DNA of 61,315 nt from a virus, in the IMG/VR virus record IMGVR_UViG_3300050343_000280, positions 1 to 61,315 of that record; one strand, 5' to 3'. The notes beneath the pieces are model-generated. The model made no database searches, was not told where the DNA came from, and saw only the letters and a list, made by a program, of their open reading frames with translations. Made by a program: the position numbers and the translations under genes. Positions 18,961-26,669 of the stretch are shown piece by piece; the stretch's first letter is position 1; every line of letters starts with the position of its first letter.

Positions 18961-18972
18961 ACCATTAATCAA

Positions 18973-18980
18973 AATAAATA
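18973..18980 (+). promoter_or_regulatory. Late-promoter-like AATAAATA
   Basis: AATAAATA lies 25 nt before the CP12 ATG. It is close to the T4-type late consensus TATAAATA. Position is suitable, sequence is one base off. Confidence 0.4.
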
Positions 18981-19005
18981 AGTAAAACAAATTACAAAAC
19001 TTCGC

Positions 19006-19233
19006 ATGGACACAATCGAGCAGCATATTGAGGTGGATAAACAGATCCTTGACAATCCTCTAACTTCTCCTAATCAACGTCGTCACATTGAAGGTGAGCT
19101 ACATGAATTAGAAGATTATGTAGAGCATCATCAGAAAGAAATTGAAGCAGGTGATCATCATGATCCCACTGCACTTGAACTTTATTGTGATTCTAACCCA
19201 TCAGAACCTGAATGTTTAGTTTATGAAGACTGA
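19006..19233 (+). CDS. cp12: CP12-like Calvin cycle inhibitor
   Basis: 75 aa, the usual CP12 length. The C-terminus matches the CP12 signature: YCDSNPSEPECLVYED, with two Cys that form the redox loop and the ECxVYED end that enters the GAPDH active site. In this family the protein ties GAPDH and phosphoribulokinase into an inactive complex and so stops CO2 fixation. Cyanophages are known to carry it to redirect carbon to the pentose phosphate pathway. The N-terminal helix (RRHIEGELHELEDYVEHHQK) is also CP12-like. Only the C-terminal Cys pair is present; the N-terminal pair found in some plant CP12 is absent. A strong terminator follows. Confidence 0.88.
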   Translation: MDTIEQHIEVDKQILDNPLTSPNQRRHIEGELHELEDYVEHHQKEIEAGDHHDPTALELYCDSNPSEPECLVYED

Positions 19234-19239
19234 TTGGGA

Positions 19240-19253
19240 CACTTGAATAAGTG
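19240..19253. promoter_or_regulatory. Palindrome CACTTGAATAAGTG (operator candidate)
   Basis: Perfect 5-bp half-sites around GAAT, in the gap before the nuclease-methylase cassette. A related palindrome GACAGTTGAATAAGTGTC stands at 21962-21979, right after the cassette and before the next promoter. Confidence 0.5.
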
Positions 19254-19260
19254 GCACACT

Positions 19261-19281
19261 GACCCCACGGGGTCTTTTTTT
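19261..19281 (+). terminator. Rho-independent terminator after CP12
   Basis: GACCC / GGGTC stem with a short CACG loop followed by seven T residues. It closes the CP12 transcript and insulates the cassette promoter directly downstream. Confidence 0.85.
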
Positions 19282-19282
19282 A

Positions 19283-19291
19283 TGCTATAAT
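19283..19291 (+). promoter_or_regulatory. Extended -10 promoter TGCTATAAT
   Basis: TGnTATAAT directly after a terminator and 59 nt upstream of ATG 19350. This is a strong bacterial-type box, identical to the one at 17003-17011. It should drive the three-gene cassette 19350-21961. Confidence 0.65.
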
Positions 19292-19349
19292 ACATGAGTG
19301 GGAATGAGCAGTGCCCTAAAGACTCTCCCAAATCACAAATGAGGTTATT

Positions 19350-19886
19350 ATGAACATTTCAACAGTCAAGACTGCCATTCGAGTTGGTACGTTTGCATTG
19401 AATGATGGAACTTCCAAAGCACGACTGAAACTGATCTATGAGAATCTTTCTAAAGAAGTTCTCAAGGATGATGCTGGTCGTGTATATCTTCTTGTCAAAG
19501 ATGGCAAAATCATGAAGATCGGAGGTAGTATTTCCAAAGGTGGTATTAAGTCTACCATGTCCTTCTATGTGTCTGCTAACACCGGACGCCCATCAATCCG
19601 TTCTTTCGGTATCAATCAACTGGTGTACGAAGCAACACTGAAAGGTGAAGAAGTATCTGTCTACATGATCACCTCCGAACAGGTATCTGCTCCTGTTAAG
19701 GGACTTTTTGGAACAGAGCAAATGTCAATCTCTGCATTCAAAGAAATGGAAGAGAAGTGCATTGCTGATTATGTTGCCTCAGAGGATAACTTCCCTGCCT
19801 GGAACTATCAAGAAGCAGGTAAAGCATGGGAGCAGTACATTCAAGAAGAACACGCTGCCATCCTAACCGCAACTGCTAGAGGTTGA
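19350..19886 (+). CDS. GIY-YIG-like nuclease (tentative)
   Basis: 178 aa. The strand-loop-strand RVYLLVKDGKIMKIGGS resembles the GIY...YIG core. The first Tyr is present but the YIG triad is KIG. The later KEMEEKCIADYVAS and FPAWN resemble the metal-binding Glu and the E...PxWN end seen in GIY-YIG restriction enzymes such as Eco29kI. An Arg-containing RPSIRSFG lies between. It is the first gene of a cassette with a ParB-like protein and a DNA adenine methylase, which supports a DNA-cutting role. Base composition is more even than in the flanking phage genes. The fold call is by eye. Confidence 0.5.
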   Translation: MNISTVKTAIRVGTFALNDGTSKARLKLIYENLSKEVLKDDAGRVYLLVKDGKIMKIGGSISKGGIKSTMSFYVSANTGRPSIRSFGINQLVYEATLKGEEVSVYMITSEQVSAPVKGLFGTEQMSISAFKEMEEKCIADYVASEDNFPAWNYQEAGKAWEQYIQEEHAAILTATARG

Positions 19887-19931
19887 CAACTCCTCTCACA
19901 TTTGCTAAAATTCAATTAACCAACTTTTATT

Positions 19932-21062
19932 ATGACAACATCTAATTTCGATCAATCTTTGAAGCAAAAGACCACGGAGTATTTTGTCAATGAGTATTTT
20001 TCTGAAGATGCAACTGATCCTGAAACTTGGGATTATGAACCTTCAACTTATGGTGTAGATGGTGTAGAAATAGTTACCGATAAACATATGGTGGCATTTG
20101 ATGAATTTGAGGGTGGAATTGATAATCCTGGAAGAGATGAAATTGATTACAATGCTGTAGATGCACTTGAAGGATGTGTTAAATCTAAGGGAGTTGTAAC
20201 GAAAGGCAGCAGAGTTATCTATTATGATGTAGATACTGGTGAAAAGATCAATGGCATTAAGAGATGTATTGTTGCTAATAGATTGGGATTTAAGGGATGG
20301 ATGGGTGTGGGTGTAAGATTCAAAAATGCAACTGCTAAAGAAGATTTTGCTTATGCTAGCAACAATCCCGTTGATGGAGATGCTACATTGGTTCATCAAC
20401 TTCCCACAAAGGGAGATACCATTGCATATGCTATAAAGAGATTTCAAAAAACAGGTAGAACTAACATCAGCGAAAAAGAAATCTCTGACCTGGTAGAGGA
20501 GAAAACTAAGAATAATTTTCACATTACAGCATCAAACAGGGGAGATATTGTCGCCAAAGTTCTAGTTGCACTGCAAAGCAAAGGTAAAACTTCTGAACGA
20601 TATATTCGCTATGATGATGTTCAGATGGAAAAAGAACTGGATTCTCTGGTTAAATTTGAACATGACTGGGCACTGAAATACTGGGATGAATATGATGATA
20701 ATGATCCCAGTAATGCTGTTCTAATCTTTATCAATATGGCAGGCAATGGTATCTCTGGTTCTTATCAATACATTGAGAGAAAACTTGCTTTTGCTCAACG
20801 AAAGGGTCTTCCTGCTTGCTTTGTTATCGCAGCAAAAGCACCAAAACGCAAAAATGCGACAATTACTTCAAAACGTGCTAATATCTTAACTGGTGATATT
20901 AGAAAACTTGAAGAAACTGTTTGCGAAATGTTTAAGCATGATGTAAATGTTTATGGGAGGATTCTAGCACACAATCACCCTAGTGCTCAGCATGTCTTCC
21001 TCCGTCAAGACTCTGAGAATGAACCTGAAGGCACACTAATTTACGCAAAAGATATTGTATGA
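19932..21062 (+). CDS. ParB-like domain protein (tentative)
   Basis: 376 aa. Around residues 45-130 there is a ParB-type layout: DEIDYNAVDALEGCVKSKGV, then INGIKRCIVANRLGFKGW. These match the ParB/Srx pattern of a leu-rich helix and then a (G)xxRxxAxxxLG box that binds nucleotide and DNA. The usual GxR is NGIKR here. A helical, HTH-like part (TNISEKEISDLVEE) follows, and the C-terminal half (about 220-376) is unrecognised. The gene ends in a 4-nt overlap with the methylase. Together with the nuclease-like gene it forms a cassette; a specificity or partner role is inferred. Confidence 0.5.
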   Translation: MTTSNFDQSLKQKTTEYFVNEYFSEDATDPETWDYEPSTYGVDGVEIVTDKHMVAFDEFEGGIDNPGRDEIDYNAVDALEGCVKSKGVVTKGSRVIYYDVDTGEKINGIKRCIVANRLGFKGWMGVGVRFKNATAKEDFAYASNNPVDGDATLVHQLPTKGDTIAYAIKRFQKTGRTNISEKEISDLVEEKTKNNFHITASNRGDIVAKVLVALQSKGKTSERYIRYDDVQMEKELDSLVKFEHDWALKYWDEYDDNDPSNAVLIFINMAGNGISGSYQYIERKLAFAQRKGLPACFVIAAKAPKRKNATITSKRANILTGDIRKLEETVCEMFKHDVNVYGRILAHNHPSAQHVFLRQDSENEPEGTLIYAKDIV

Positions 21063-21961
21063 AGACACCGATTCGCTATGCTGGTGGTAAGTCTAAGGCA
21101 TATAAAATTATAACTGAATATATCCCCAGACTTCCATATCCCAAGCGAATCATCTCCCCCTTTATTGGGGGAGGTTCTTTAGAATCAAAGTGGTCATCTG
21201 AACTTGACATCCCCGTGTATGGATTTGACATCTTTCATGCACTTGTAAACTTCTGGAATGTACTGTTAGATTCACCCAATGAGTTTGCAGATGCACTCCA
21301 GAAGTTGACTCCTACTAAGGAGAACTATGCTGAGATAAAAGAACAACTGGTTCGATGGGATTATACACAAGAGATGCTCAAAGATTGGAGCACAGATCAC
21401 TACAAACGTGAATCAATTCAATTAGATAATATCACTGCTGCGGCATATTATTATTTTAATCACAATCTTTCTTATGGTCCGATGTATATGGGATGGATGA
21501 GTAAGATCTATGAGAGTCAGACAAAATGGGATAAGATGGTGCATTACATCAGGTCTTATCGTAATCCTAATCTGCATGTAGAGGAGCAAACTTTCGATCA
21601 AGTTATTCCGAATCATCCAAACGATTTAATTTACTTAGATCCTCCATATTATTTGGATAAAGACTCCGACAATAAAATGTTGAAGGGAATGTATCCCAAT
21701 TGCAACATTGATGTGCATCACAAGGGATTTGATCATGAGAAATTGAGAGATCAGTTACATAATCACAAAGGTAGTTTCATTTTGTCGTATAATAATTGTG
21801 AGACAATCCGTGAGTATTATAAAGACTTTGATCTTTACTATCCTCAGTGGCACTATTCATATCAGGCAGGAGAAAAACGTGTAGGGAAACATAAAAAAGA
21901 ACGTGGTGTTGAGCATAATAAAAAAGAATCGCACGAAATTCTTATTGTGAAGACTAATTAG
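21059..21961 (+). CDS. dam: DNA adenine methylase (Dam / D12 class)
   Basis: 300 aa, the normal length. N-terminal RYAGGKSKAYKIITEYIP and SPFIGGGSLE give the AdoMet motif I (FxGGG). Motif IV DPPYY sits in LIYLDPPYYLDKD near residue 200. FILSYNNCETIREYY and a basic C-terminus complete the D12 layout. It transfers a methyl group to N6 of adenine, often in GATC. Phage Dam usually protects phage DNA from host or phage nucleases. It is the last gene of the cassette, overlapping the ParB-like gene by 4 nt. Confidence 0.9.
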   Translation: MKTPIRYAGGKSKAYKIITEYIPRLPYPKRIISPFIGGGSLESKWSSELDIPVYGFDIFHALVNFWNVLLDSPNEFADALQKLTPTKENYAEIKEQLVRWDYTQEMLKDWSTDHYKRESIQLDNITAAAYYYFNHNLSYGPMYMGWMSKIYESQTKWDKMVHYIRSYRNPNLHVEEQTFDQVIPNHPNDLIYLDPPYYLDKDSDNKMLKGMYPNCNIDVHHKGFDHEKLRDQLHNHKGSFILSYNNCETIREYYKDFDLYYPQWHYSYQAGEKRVGKHKKERGVEHNKKESHEILIVKTN

Positions 21962-21979
21962 GACAGTTGAATAAGTGTC
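21962..21979. promoter_or_regulatory. Palindrome GACAGTTGAATAAGTGTC (operator candidate)
   Basis: Near-perfect inverted repeat starting one base after the methylase stop. It shares TTGAATAAGTG with the palindrome at 19240-19253 and precedes the promoter at 21989-22017. Confidence 0.5.
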
Positions 21980-21988
21980 ACAAGGGAC

Positions 21989-22017
21989 TTGCATTGCACC
22001 CCCATCTCATGTATATT
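21989..22017 (+). promoter_or_regulatory. Sigma70-type promoter (TTGCAT-N17-TATATT)
   Basis: TTGCAT at 21989-21994 and TATATT at 22012-22017 with ideal 17-nt spacing. The -10 lies inside an inverted repeat (CTCAT / ATGAG). A leader of about 95 nt leads to ATG 22118. Confidence 0.55.
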
Positions 22018-22117
22018 AGATGAGTGGAGGGGAGACCTGACACAACACACCCAGAGGCAACACACATAAGAGCAGAGACAAACTTCTGCCGCCTCTCATC
22101 CACCTTCTCTTTCTAGC

Positions 22118-22633
22118 ATGGCAACTCGCTCACGCATTGGCATTCAACTCTCAGATGACTCTATTCTTTCTGTTTATCATCACTGGGATGGTTATCCTAC
22201 TTGGTTGGGTCGGATTCTCAAGACGCACTACAATACAAAGGAGAAAGTAGCAGAACTGATTGATGGTGGTGATATGTCATCTTGCTGGACAAAAGATCGC
22301 TGGACTGGTAAGAAAGTTGCAAAATATGTGATCGAAAATGTTGAGGTTGAGGAATATGGTCCTCAGTATTATTCTGCTCGTGGTGAGAATTGCCCTCCTC
22401 GTCTTGATGATGACATCACTGAATTTCTGGACAATGGTGAAGAGTATTCTTACATCTTCACTCGTGCTGATGAGTGGATCTGCTACGATTTGCACGATAT
22501 TAGTGGAAAACTGACTGAGATTCCAGAAGGAGCACTTGCAGTAACCCAATGCAACTCACAGCAAACGGCGCTCACATGGTTGTTGACTTCTACCCCGTCA
22601 AGTATTCTGATGGAACTATCAGCGAGCGTCTAA
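22118..22633 (+). CDS. Conserved hypothetical protein (MATRSRIG family), 3' end uncertain
   Basis: 171 aa. The start MATRSRIGIQLSDDSILSVY followed by HHWDGYPTWLGRIL and IDGGDMSSCWT is a recognisable protein family of marine and other phages and some bacteria; biochemical role unknown to me. Tryptophans and Asp/Gly pairs are regularly spaced. After about residue 142 (EGALAVTQ) the sequence becomes Ser/Thr-rich and overlaps the start of the next gene in another frame, so the true stop was probably near 22550 and the tail is read-through. Confidence 0.65.
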   Translation: MATRSRIGIQLSDDSILSVYHHWDGYPTWLGRILKTHYNTKEKVAELIDGGDMSSCWTKDRWTGKKVAKYVIENVEVEEYGPQYYSARGENCPPRLDDDITEFLDNGEEYSYIFTRADEWICYDLHDISGKLTEIPEGALAVTQCNSQQTALTWLLTSTPSSILMELSASV

Positions 22634-23062
22634 TGTATAAGACGGTTACATTCTGCGACAAGATGCAATCTAAGTCCTACATCAACAAAGTGTATGTTTG
22701 AGAAAGAGGTTGAGAATCGTGTTGAGGGTTACAAGTATGAAGTGACTGATATGCACACAGAACCACAACTTTTCAACTCTGCACTGATTCAAACTCGCTG
22801 GTGATTATGTCAATATCCAAATGGTCGCAACTATTCTTATGCACTGATTTCTGGTCGTAAGTATCACAAAGTGATGCAGTGTGTGGATGGTCAGACTGAA
22901 TCAGTTCATGCCTTCATTGACAAGAAGACTGGTGAAGTTTACAAACCTGCATCAGTCAAAGCACCTGCTAAGGGTGTGCGTTTCGATCTTCGATTGATTG
23001 AGCAACGTGAATGGTTGCTGAAAAATGCAGATTGGGCAGGTTCTTATCTTTATGTTCGCTGA
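22549..23062 (+). pseudogene. Conserved phage hypothetical protein split by frameshifts
   Basis: ATG 22549 gives MQLTANGAHMVVDFYPVKYS and stops at about 22701. The protein then resumes in other frames (EKEVENRVEGYKYEVTDMHT, about 22702-22803) and ends in NGRNYSYALISGRKYHKVMQ ... KAPAKGVRFDLRLIEQREWL to the TGA at 23062. The pieces together read as one cyanophage protein of about 170 aa. At least two indels near 22700 and 22805 break it. Confidence 0.55.
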
Positions 23063-23064
23063 TT

Positions 23065-23265
23065 ATGGATTACACCAAAGAACAACTGATTGATGCACTT
23101 GTGGCAGAGTGGGACTATCTCTGCCATGATGATTATGATCCAGAAGATCTAACATCAGAAGAATATCGTAAGGAGATGGAAGAACTTACAATCGAAGAAT
23201 TGATTGAAGAAACATCAACTGGAGAGGGTTACACACTTGAAGAGTTTATGGGGAATTGGGTATGA
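23065..23265 (+). CDS. Small acidic phage protein
   Basis: 66 aa from ATG 23065 (three bases after the preceding stop): MDYTKEQLIDALVAEWDYLC then a run of Glu-rich helix (EEYRKEMEELTIEELIEE). Very acidic, helical, a common type of cyanophage mini-protein. Overlaps the next gene by ATGA. Confidence 0.6.
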   Translation: MDYTKEQLIDALVAEWDYLCHDDYDPEDLTSEEYRKEMEELTIEELIEETSTGEGYTLEEFMGNWV

Positions 23266-23420
23266 AAGTATCGTGTGATCGATGGGTTGTCTCATGGAAA
23301 CGTGAGAAAAAAAATGGTTACACTTCAACCCAGCAGGTTGTAGTCTATGGGATCGAAAATGTTGAGCACGTCATCAACACAATGGTTCCGACAAATGAAT
23401 GGAATGTAACACCAGCATGA
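23262..23420 (+). CDS. Small hypothetical protein
   Basis: 52 aa: MKVSCDRWVVSWKREKKNGY then QQVVVYGIENVEHVINTMVP. Basic, beta-alpha-like. Starts in a 4-nt overlap with the preceding stop and overlaps the next start in the same way, so it is part of a coupled string. Confidence 0.5.
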   Translation: MKVSCDRWVVSWKREKKNGYTSTQQVVVYGIENVEHVINTMVPTNEWNVTPA

Positions 23421-23512
23421 CTGCCACACACAAACTAATCTTCATAGCATCTTTCATGTGGTTTATGAATTGGGGAACACGATTGACCTATTCTCTTCTG
23501 AGTGGATTATGA
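23417..23512 (+). CDS. Membrane mini-protein
   Basis: 31 aa with one hydrophobic segment (LIFIASFMWFMNWGT). The start overlaps the preceding stop by ATGA. Short, but the coupling and the clear transmembrane helix support it weakly. Confidence 0.35.
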   Translation: MTATHKLIFIASFMWFMNWGTRLTYSLLSGL

Positions 23513-23526
23513 TTGAAGTTCCTCCA

Positions 23527-23555
23527 TTGACATGTGGTATAAATTAAAGTAAAAT
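23527..23555 (+). promoter_or_regulatory. Consensus sigma70-type promoter (TTGACA-N17-TAAAAT)
   Basis: A perfect -35 TTGACA (23527-23532) and a -10 TAAAAT (23550-23555) at 17-nt spacing, 25 nt before the ATG at 23580. One of the strongest host-type promoters in the window; early expression is likely. Confidence 0.75.
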
Positions 23556-23579
23556 AGTAACACACTTGAGGTGAACCGC

Positions 23580-23756
23580 ATGGAAGAAAGACTTTACAAA
23601 ATTCAAGAGTTGAGTACAGTCGGGTGGGAGGATGTTGTTGAGGACGACAATTCTAATCGCAAATTGACCAAGGAACAATGTAATGCCAAACTGCAAGACT
23701 ATCTCGGAATTGGAATCGCGCCAGACAGACTCAGAGCAGTTATTGACAACGATTGA
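23580..23756 (+). CDS. Small conserved phage protein
   Basis: 58 aa from ATG 23580, chosen over GTG 23571 because GAGGTG (23569-23574) is a well-placed ribosome site. MEERLYKIQELSTVGWEDVV and LTKEQCNAKLQDYLGIG resemble a small family found across cyanophages. No known function. It is the first gene after the strong promoter at 23527. Confidence 0.65.
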   Translation: MEERLYKIQELSTVGWEDVVEDDNSNRKLTKEQCNAKLQDYLGIGIAPDRLRAVIDND

Positions 23757-24045
23757 ACTTCCGCGTGATTTCATACATCAATCTCCAGAAGGTTTCTCAT
23801 ATGAAGTTACAGAGCATAGAAAAAATATGCTTGCTATTTGGATTATCAACCATGGCATGTTCTCTTATACTGATACACCTCCCCGATCAATCTGGGGATT
23901 CTATGGTACAAAGAAGAGATGCTATCATGCGCCTATTAACTCCACCAAGCACGGAGATAAGGTAGATATTAGTTCTACGACTCCATACACCGCAATGCAA
24001 CTCAACCTCAACCCTCTTGAATATGCACTATACTCCAAAAGTTGA
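23743..24045 (+). CDS. Conserved phage hypothetical protein
   Basis: 100 aa if the TTG at 23743 is used (TTIELPRDFIHQSPEGFSYE), overlapping the upstream stop by 14 nt. Aromatic-rich core: NMLAIWIINHGMFSYTDTPP, SIWGFYGTKKRCYHAPINS, and TPYTAMQLNLNPLEYALY. It looks like a family common in T4-like cyanophages; role unknown. No AUG is available at the expected place. Confidence 0.6.
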   Translation: MTTIELPRDFIHQSPEGFSYEVTEHRKNMLAIWIINHGMFSYTDTPPRSIWGFYGTKKRCYHAPINSTKHGDKVDISSTTPYTAMQLNLNPLEYALYSKS

Positions 24046-24319
24046 TGATTATGTTATTTGGAATAAAAATGATATAGTTCACAAAGGTTGGGTATATTTT
24101 GTAGATGAACTGTATATTACGATTGAGACTGGTGTCAAACCAAAACTAAATTGTGAATATACAAAGATTGAGAGGCACAAATATATTCATACACTTTTAG
24201 TTTGTCATCCACAGTATTGGAAGGAATTGAAGTATGTTTATACCAGGAAGAATAAGTACGGCAAAACCTTAGATGAGATGGATACATACAATCGGTTTGA
24301 TAATGTTGAGGTAGATTAA
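24023..24319 (+). CDS. Conserved phage hypothetical protein
   Basis: 98 aa from ATG 24023, overlapping the preceding gene. MHYTPKVDDYVIWNKNDIVH then GWVYFVDELYITIETGVKPK suggests an SH3-like small beta barrel; a His/Tyr-rich part (TLLVCHPQYWKELKYV) follows. Role unknown. Confidence 0.6.
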   Translation: MHYTPKVDDYVIWNKNDIVHKGWVYFVDELYITIETGVKPKLNCEYTKIERHKYIHTLLVCHPQYWKELKYVYTRKNKYGKTLDEMDTYNRFDNVEVD

Positions 24320-24323
24320 ATTT

Positions 24324-24974
24324 GTGAACCCATATAAAAAGGTATTATTCCCAATACACATCTTTCAGTCTTATATCAAGGAGAATGAGTTAATTAAGAG
24401 GGAATTGTCTCATGCAATTGAGAACTATCGTGATAAGGGAGATTTAAAAGTACCCGAAGGATGGTTGACTGATAATCTACTGACATCATATGATGCAGAT
24501 AATTTTAACTTCAAACTCTTTACCGAGAGTCAGGTGACACAAAGATTGTATGAAAAATACATTCTTAAGTTCTTTGATAAACCCACAAAGGTGAATGTGC
24601 TTGATATGTGGTTTAATTATTATAGTGATGGTGAGTATCAGGAAGTGCATACACATGTGCAACCTGATATGTTTTCACTACGTCCACATTTCTCATGTAT
24701 TCATTACTTAAAGTTTGACCCTGAGGTACATCAACCAGTAGTATTCAATGATCCAATTAGAGAACTGAGGCAGACTAATTCAATTGAACTGGACTCGAAT
24801 AACTATGAGGAGAAGTATGAACCACAATTAAGAGAGGGTAGTATTATTATGTTCCCTCCGTATTTGGAGCACTATGTACCAAAATCAGAACCAACACCGG
24901 ACAATCCAAGAATCAGTGTGGCATTTAATATTATCCTGACAGAATACGGAGAGGACAAATTGTATGGACCTTAA
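24324..24974 (+). CDS. 2OG-Fe(II) oxygenase
   Basis: 216 aa from a GTG start. A double-stranded beta-helix dioxygenase is suggested by EVHTHVQPDMFS (iron ligand region around residues 109-114), GSIIMFPPYLEHYVP (second His) and PRISVAFNI (the 2OG-binding Arg). These enzymes hydroxylate proteins or small molecules with Fe(II) and 2-oxoglutarate. Cyanophages carry many of them; substrates are mostly unknown. The gene overlaps the next oxygenase by 11 nt. Confidence 0.75.
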   Translation: MNPYKKVLFPIHIFQSYIKENELIKRELSHAIENYRDKGDLKVPEGWLTDNLLTSYDADNFNFKLFTESQVTQRLYEKYILKFFDKPTKVNVLDMWFNYYSDGEYQEVHTHVQPDMFSLRPHFSCIHYLKFDPEVHQPVVFNDPIRELRQTNSIELDSNNYEEKYEPQLREGSIIMFPPYLEHYVPKSEPTPDNPRISVAFNIILTEYGEDKLYGP

Positions 24975-25443
24975 TTATATTGATCAGTTCTTTTCTGCAG
25001 AAGAGCATCAGGTTATTCATGAGTATTGTGTGAGTGCAGAGTATTCATATGGTGAGAGAGATGATGCAAATCTACCTGTGACGGGTATGATTCATAATAT
25101 ACCAGAAACAGAGTTTGTATATAAACTGATCAAAAAGAAGTTAAAAGATTCATCAGAGCAGGTGCAGGGTAAGAAACTCTACCGAATGTATGTGAATTGT
25201 TTTGTACCATGTGAGCGTCCATATTTTCATACCGATGGTGATAATGGAATTACATTCCTGTATTATCCAAATATGGGATGGGACAAAGATGATGGAGGAG
25301 AGACACAATTTCTAATAAATGATGAAATGTATGGTATTTTACCAATACCGAATCGTATGGTCGTGTTTAGTGCGAATCTATGGCATCGTGCCACAACATT
25401 TAGAAATGACCATCGATTCACTGTCGCAATTAAATATATGTGA
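24964..25443 (+). CDS. 2OG-Fe(II) oxygenase (prolyl-4-hydroxylase-like)
   Basis: 159 aa. HxD iron motif in YFHTDGDNG (about residue 84), GGETQFL sheet, VVFSANLWHRATTF with the distal His, and RFTVAIKY with the 2OG-binding Arg. All expected ligands are present. It partners the preceding oxygenase and directly precedes a glycine-rich adhesin-like gene, which could be its substrate (inference). Confidence 0.8.
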   Translation: MDLNYIDQFFSAEEHQVIHEYCVSAEYSYGERDDANLPVTGMIHNIPETEFVYKLIKKKLKDSSEQVQGKKLYRMYVNCFVPCERPYFHTDGDNGITFLYYPNMGWDKDDGGETQFLINDEMYGILPIPNRMVVFSANLWHRATTFRNDHRFTVAIKYM

Positions 25444-25446
25444 ATA

Positions 25447-25454
25447 AATAAATA
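25447..25454 (+). promoter_or_regulatory. Late-promoter-like AATAAATA
   Basis: Inside TGAATAAATAAATATG just after the oxygenase stop and 22 nt before ATG 25476. Close to the TATAAATA late consensus and well placed for the adhesin-like gene. Confidence 0.45.
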
Positions 25455-25475
25455 TGGGTAAAAAATGTTTCTGTA

Positions 25476-26660
25476 ATGGCAATTAATAACACACAAACCA
25501 AATACTTTACTTCCGGAGAGATTAAGTTCAGTGCCATTCGGGATACTTTTGGTGATTTGGCAGGAACGAATATAAGTGCATCTGATTATCTAAGAAATGC
25601 CGGGGATGATGTTGACTGGTCTGATGATCCTGATATTAGTCCCAGAGTACCGAATGCAACAGAGAATGCGGATGTTGCGACATCATCTAATTGGAAGACA
25701 TCACAATTAAGAGATTCGATTGTAGAATATAATATCACACAAAGTGGAAATGATGAAGAATTAGAATTTGCCGATACTGATACATCAGAATGGAATTCTA
25801 ATTTATCAAAGAATGTGACCAAACAGATGAATGTTACAGGAACAATATATGCGAATCAGGTCAATAAGTATGCACTGAAGTTTGATGATGGAGATTATAA
25901 TAACCTAACAATTAGTGTACCGAATGGTGGTGCAATCTATGGTGAGGGTGGTGCTGCCGGAGGAGGAAATGGTGGTAGTGCATTGTATATTAGAAATATT
26001 TCCAGTTATGATCATGTATCAATCACATTAGGAAGTAATGGTAGAATATGGGCAGGTGGTGGCGGCGGAGATGGTGGAAACAGTGGAAATAGTGGTTCTT
26101 CTATTTCATGTAGCACGAGTACTCAGGTAAGTGGTAATTACGGCAGTAGCGGAAGAAATTATCCTGGAGATGGAGCAGGAATCAATGCATGTCAGGCAAA
26201 TACTAATTTTAGTGTGAATGGTATTGCTTCTGCCAATCCGAATAGTGTAAGATCACGTTGTCGTGGTGGTTCATTTAGAAGAGGACAGGGATGGAATTCA
26301 GTTGCAAGAAATGGTTATTCCTGTAGTCCGAATTGGTCATTTGTTTGTAATGCATCCCAAACTAATAACATTGCCGGTGGTAATGGGGGCAATGGAGGTA
26401 ATGGAGGAGTCGGACAAGGGTTTAGTAATCAAGGTGGACCTGGTGCAGGTAATGCGGGTAATGCAGGTAATACTAACACATGTGCGAACTCAAGTGCAAG
26501 TAGCAGTGGAAATTCTGGAAATAGTGGTATTACGGGAGGAACATGGGGAGTTACACCATCACCCGGAGGTCAAGCAGGATATGCAATTGTCAAGAAGAGT
26601 ACAAGTGTCAATCAAGGATCATCTAGCAATACTATCAAGGGCGGAATCATTAATGTATGA
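25476..26660 (+). CDS. Polyglycine-rich adhesin-like protein (gp38-type fibre tip candidate)
   Basis: 394 aa. The N-terminal 110 residues are soluble and mixed (YFTSGEIKFSAIRDTFGDLA). From about residue 150 on there are glycine runs: AAGGGNGGSA, AGGGGGDGGNSGNSG, GGNGGNGGNGGVGQG and PGAGNAGNAGNTN. They are separated by Cys- or aromatic-containing loops, for example SISCSTSTQVSGNYG and NGYSCSPNWSFVCNA. In T4-like gp38 adhesins, such runs form a polyglycine-II helix sandwich at the fibre tip and the loops bind the host receptor. Six cysteines are unusual for an adhesin. A late-type promoter fits a virion protein. It could also be a minor capsid decoration. Confidence 0.6.
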   Translation: MAINNTQTKYFTSGEIKFSAIRDTFGDLAGTNISASDYLRNAGDDVDWSDDPDISPRVPNATENADVATSSNWKTSQLRDSIVEYNITQSGNDEELEFADTDTSEWNSNLSKNVTKQMNVTGTIYANQVNKYALKFDDGDYNNLTISVPNGGAIYGEGGAAGGGNGGSALYIRNISSYDHVSITLGSNGRIWAGGGGGDGGNSGNSGSSISCSTSTQVSGNYGSSGRNYPGDGAGINACQANTNFSVNGIASANPNSVRSRCRGGSFRRGQGWNSVARNGYSCSPNWSFVCNASQTNNIAGGNGGNGGNGGVGQGFSNQGGPGAGNAGNAGNTNTCANSSASSSGNSGNSGITGGTWGVTPSPGGQAGYAIVKKSTSVNQGSSSNTIKGGIINV

Positions 26661-26669
26661 TATAATAGT

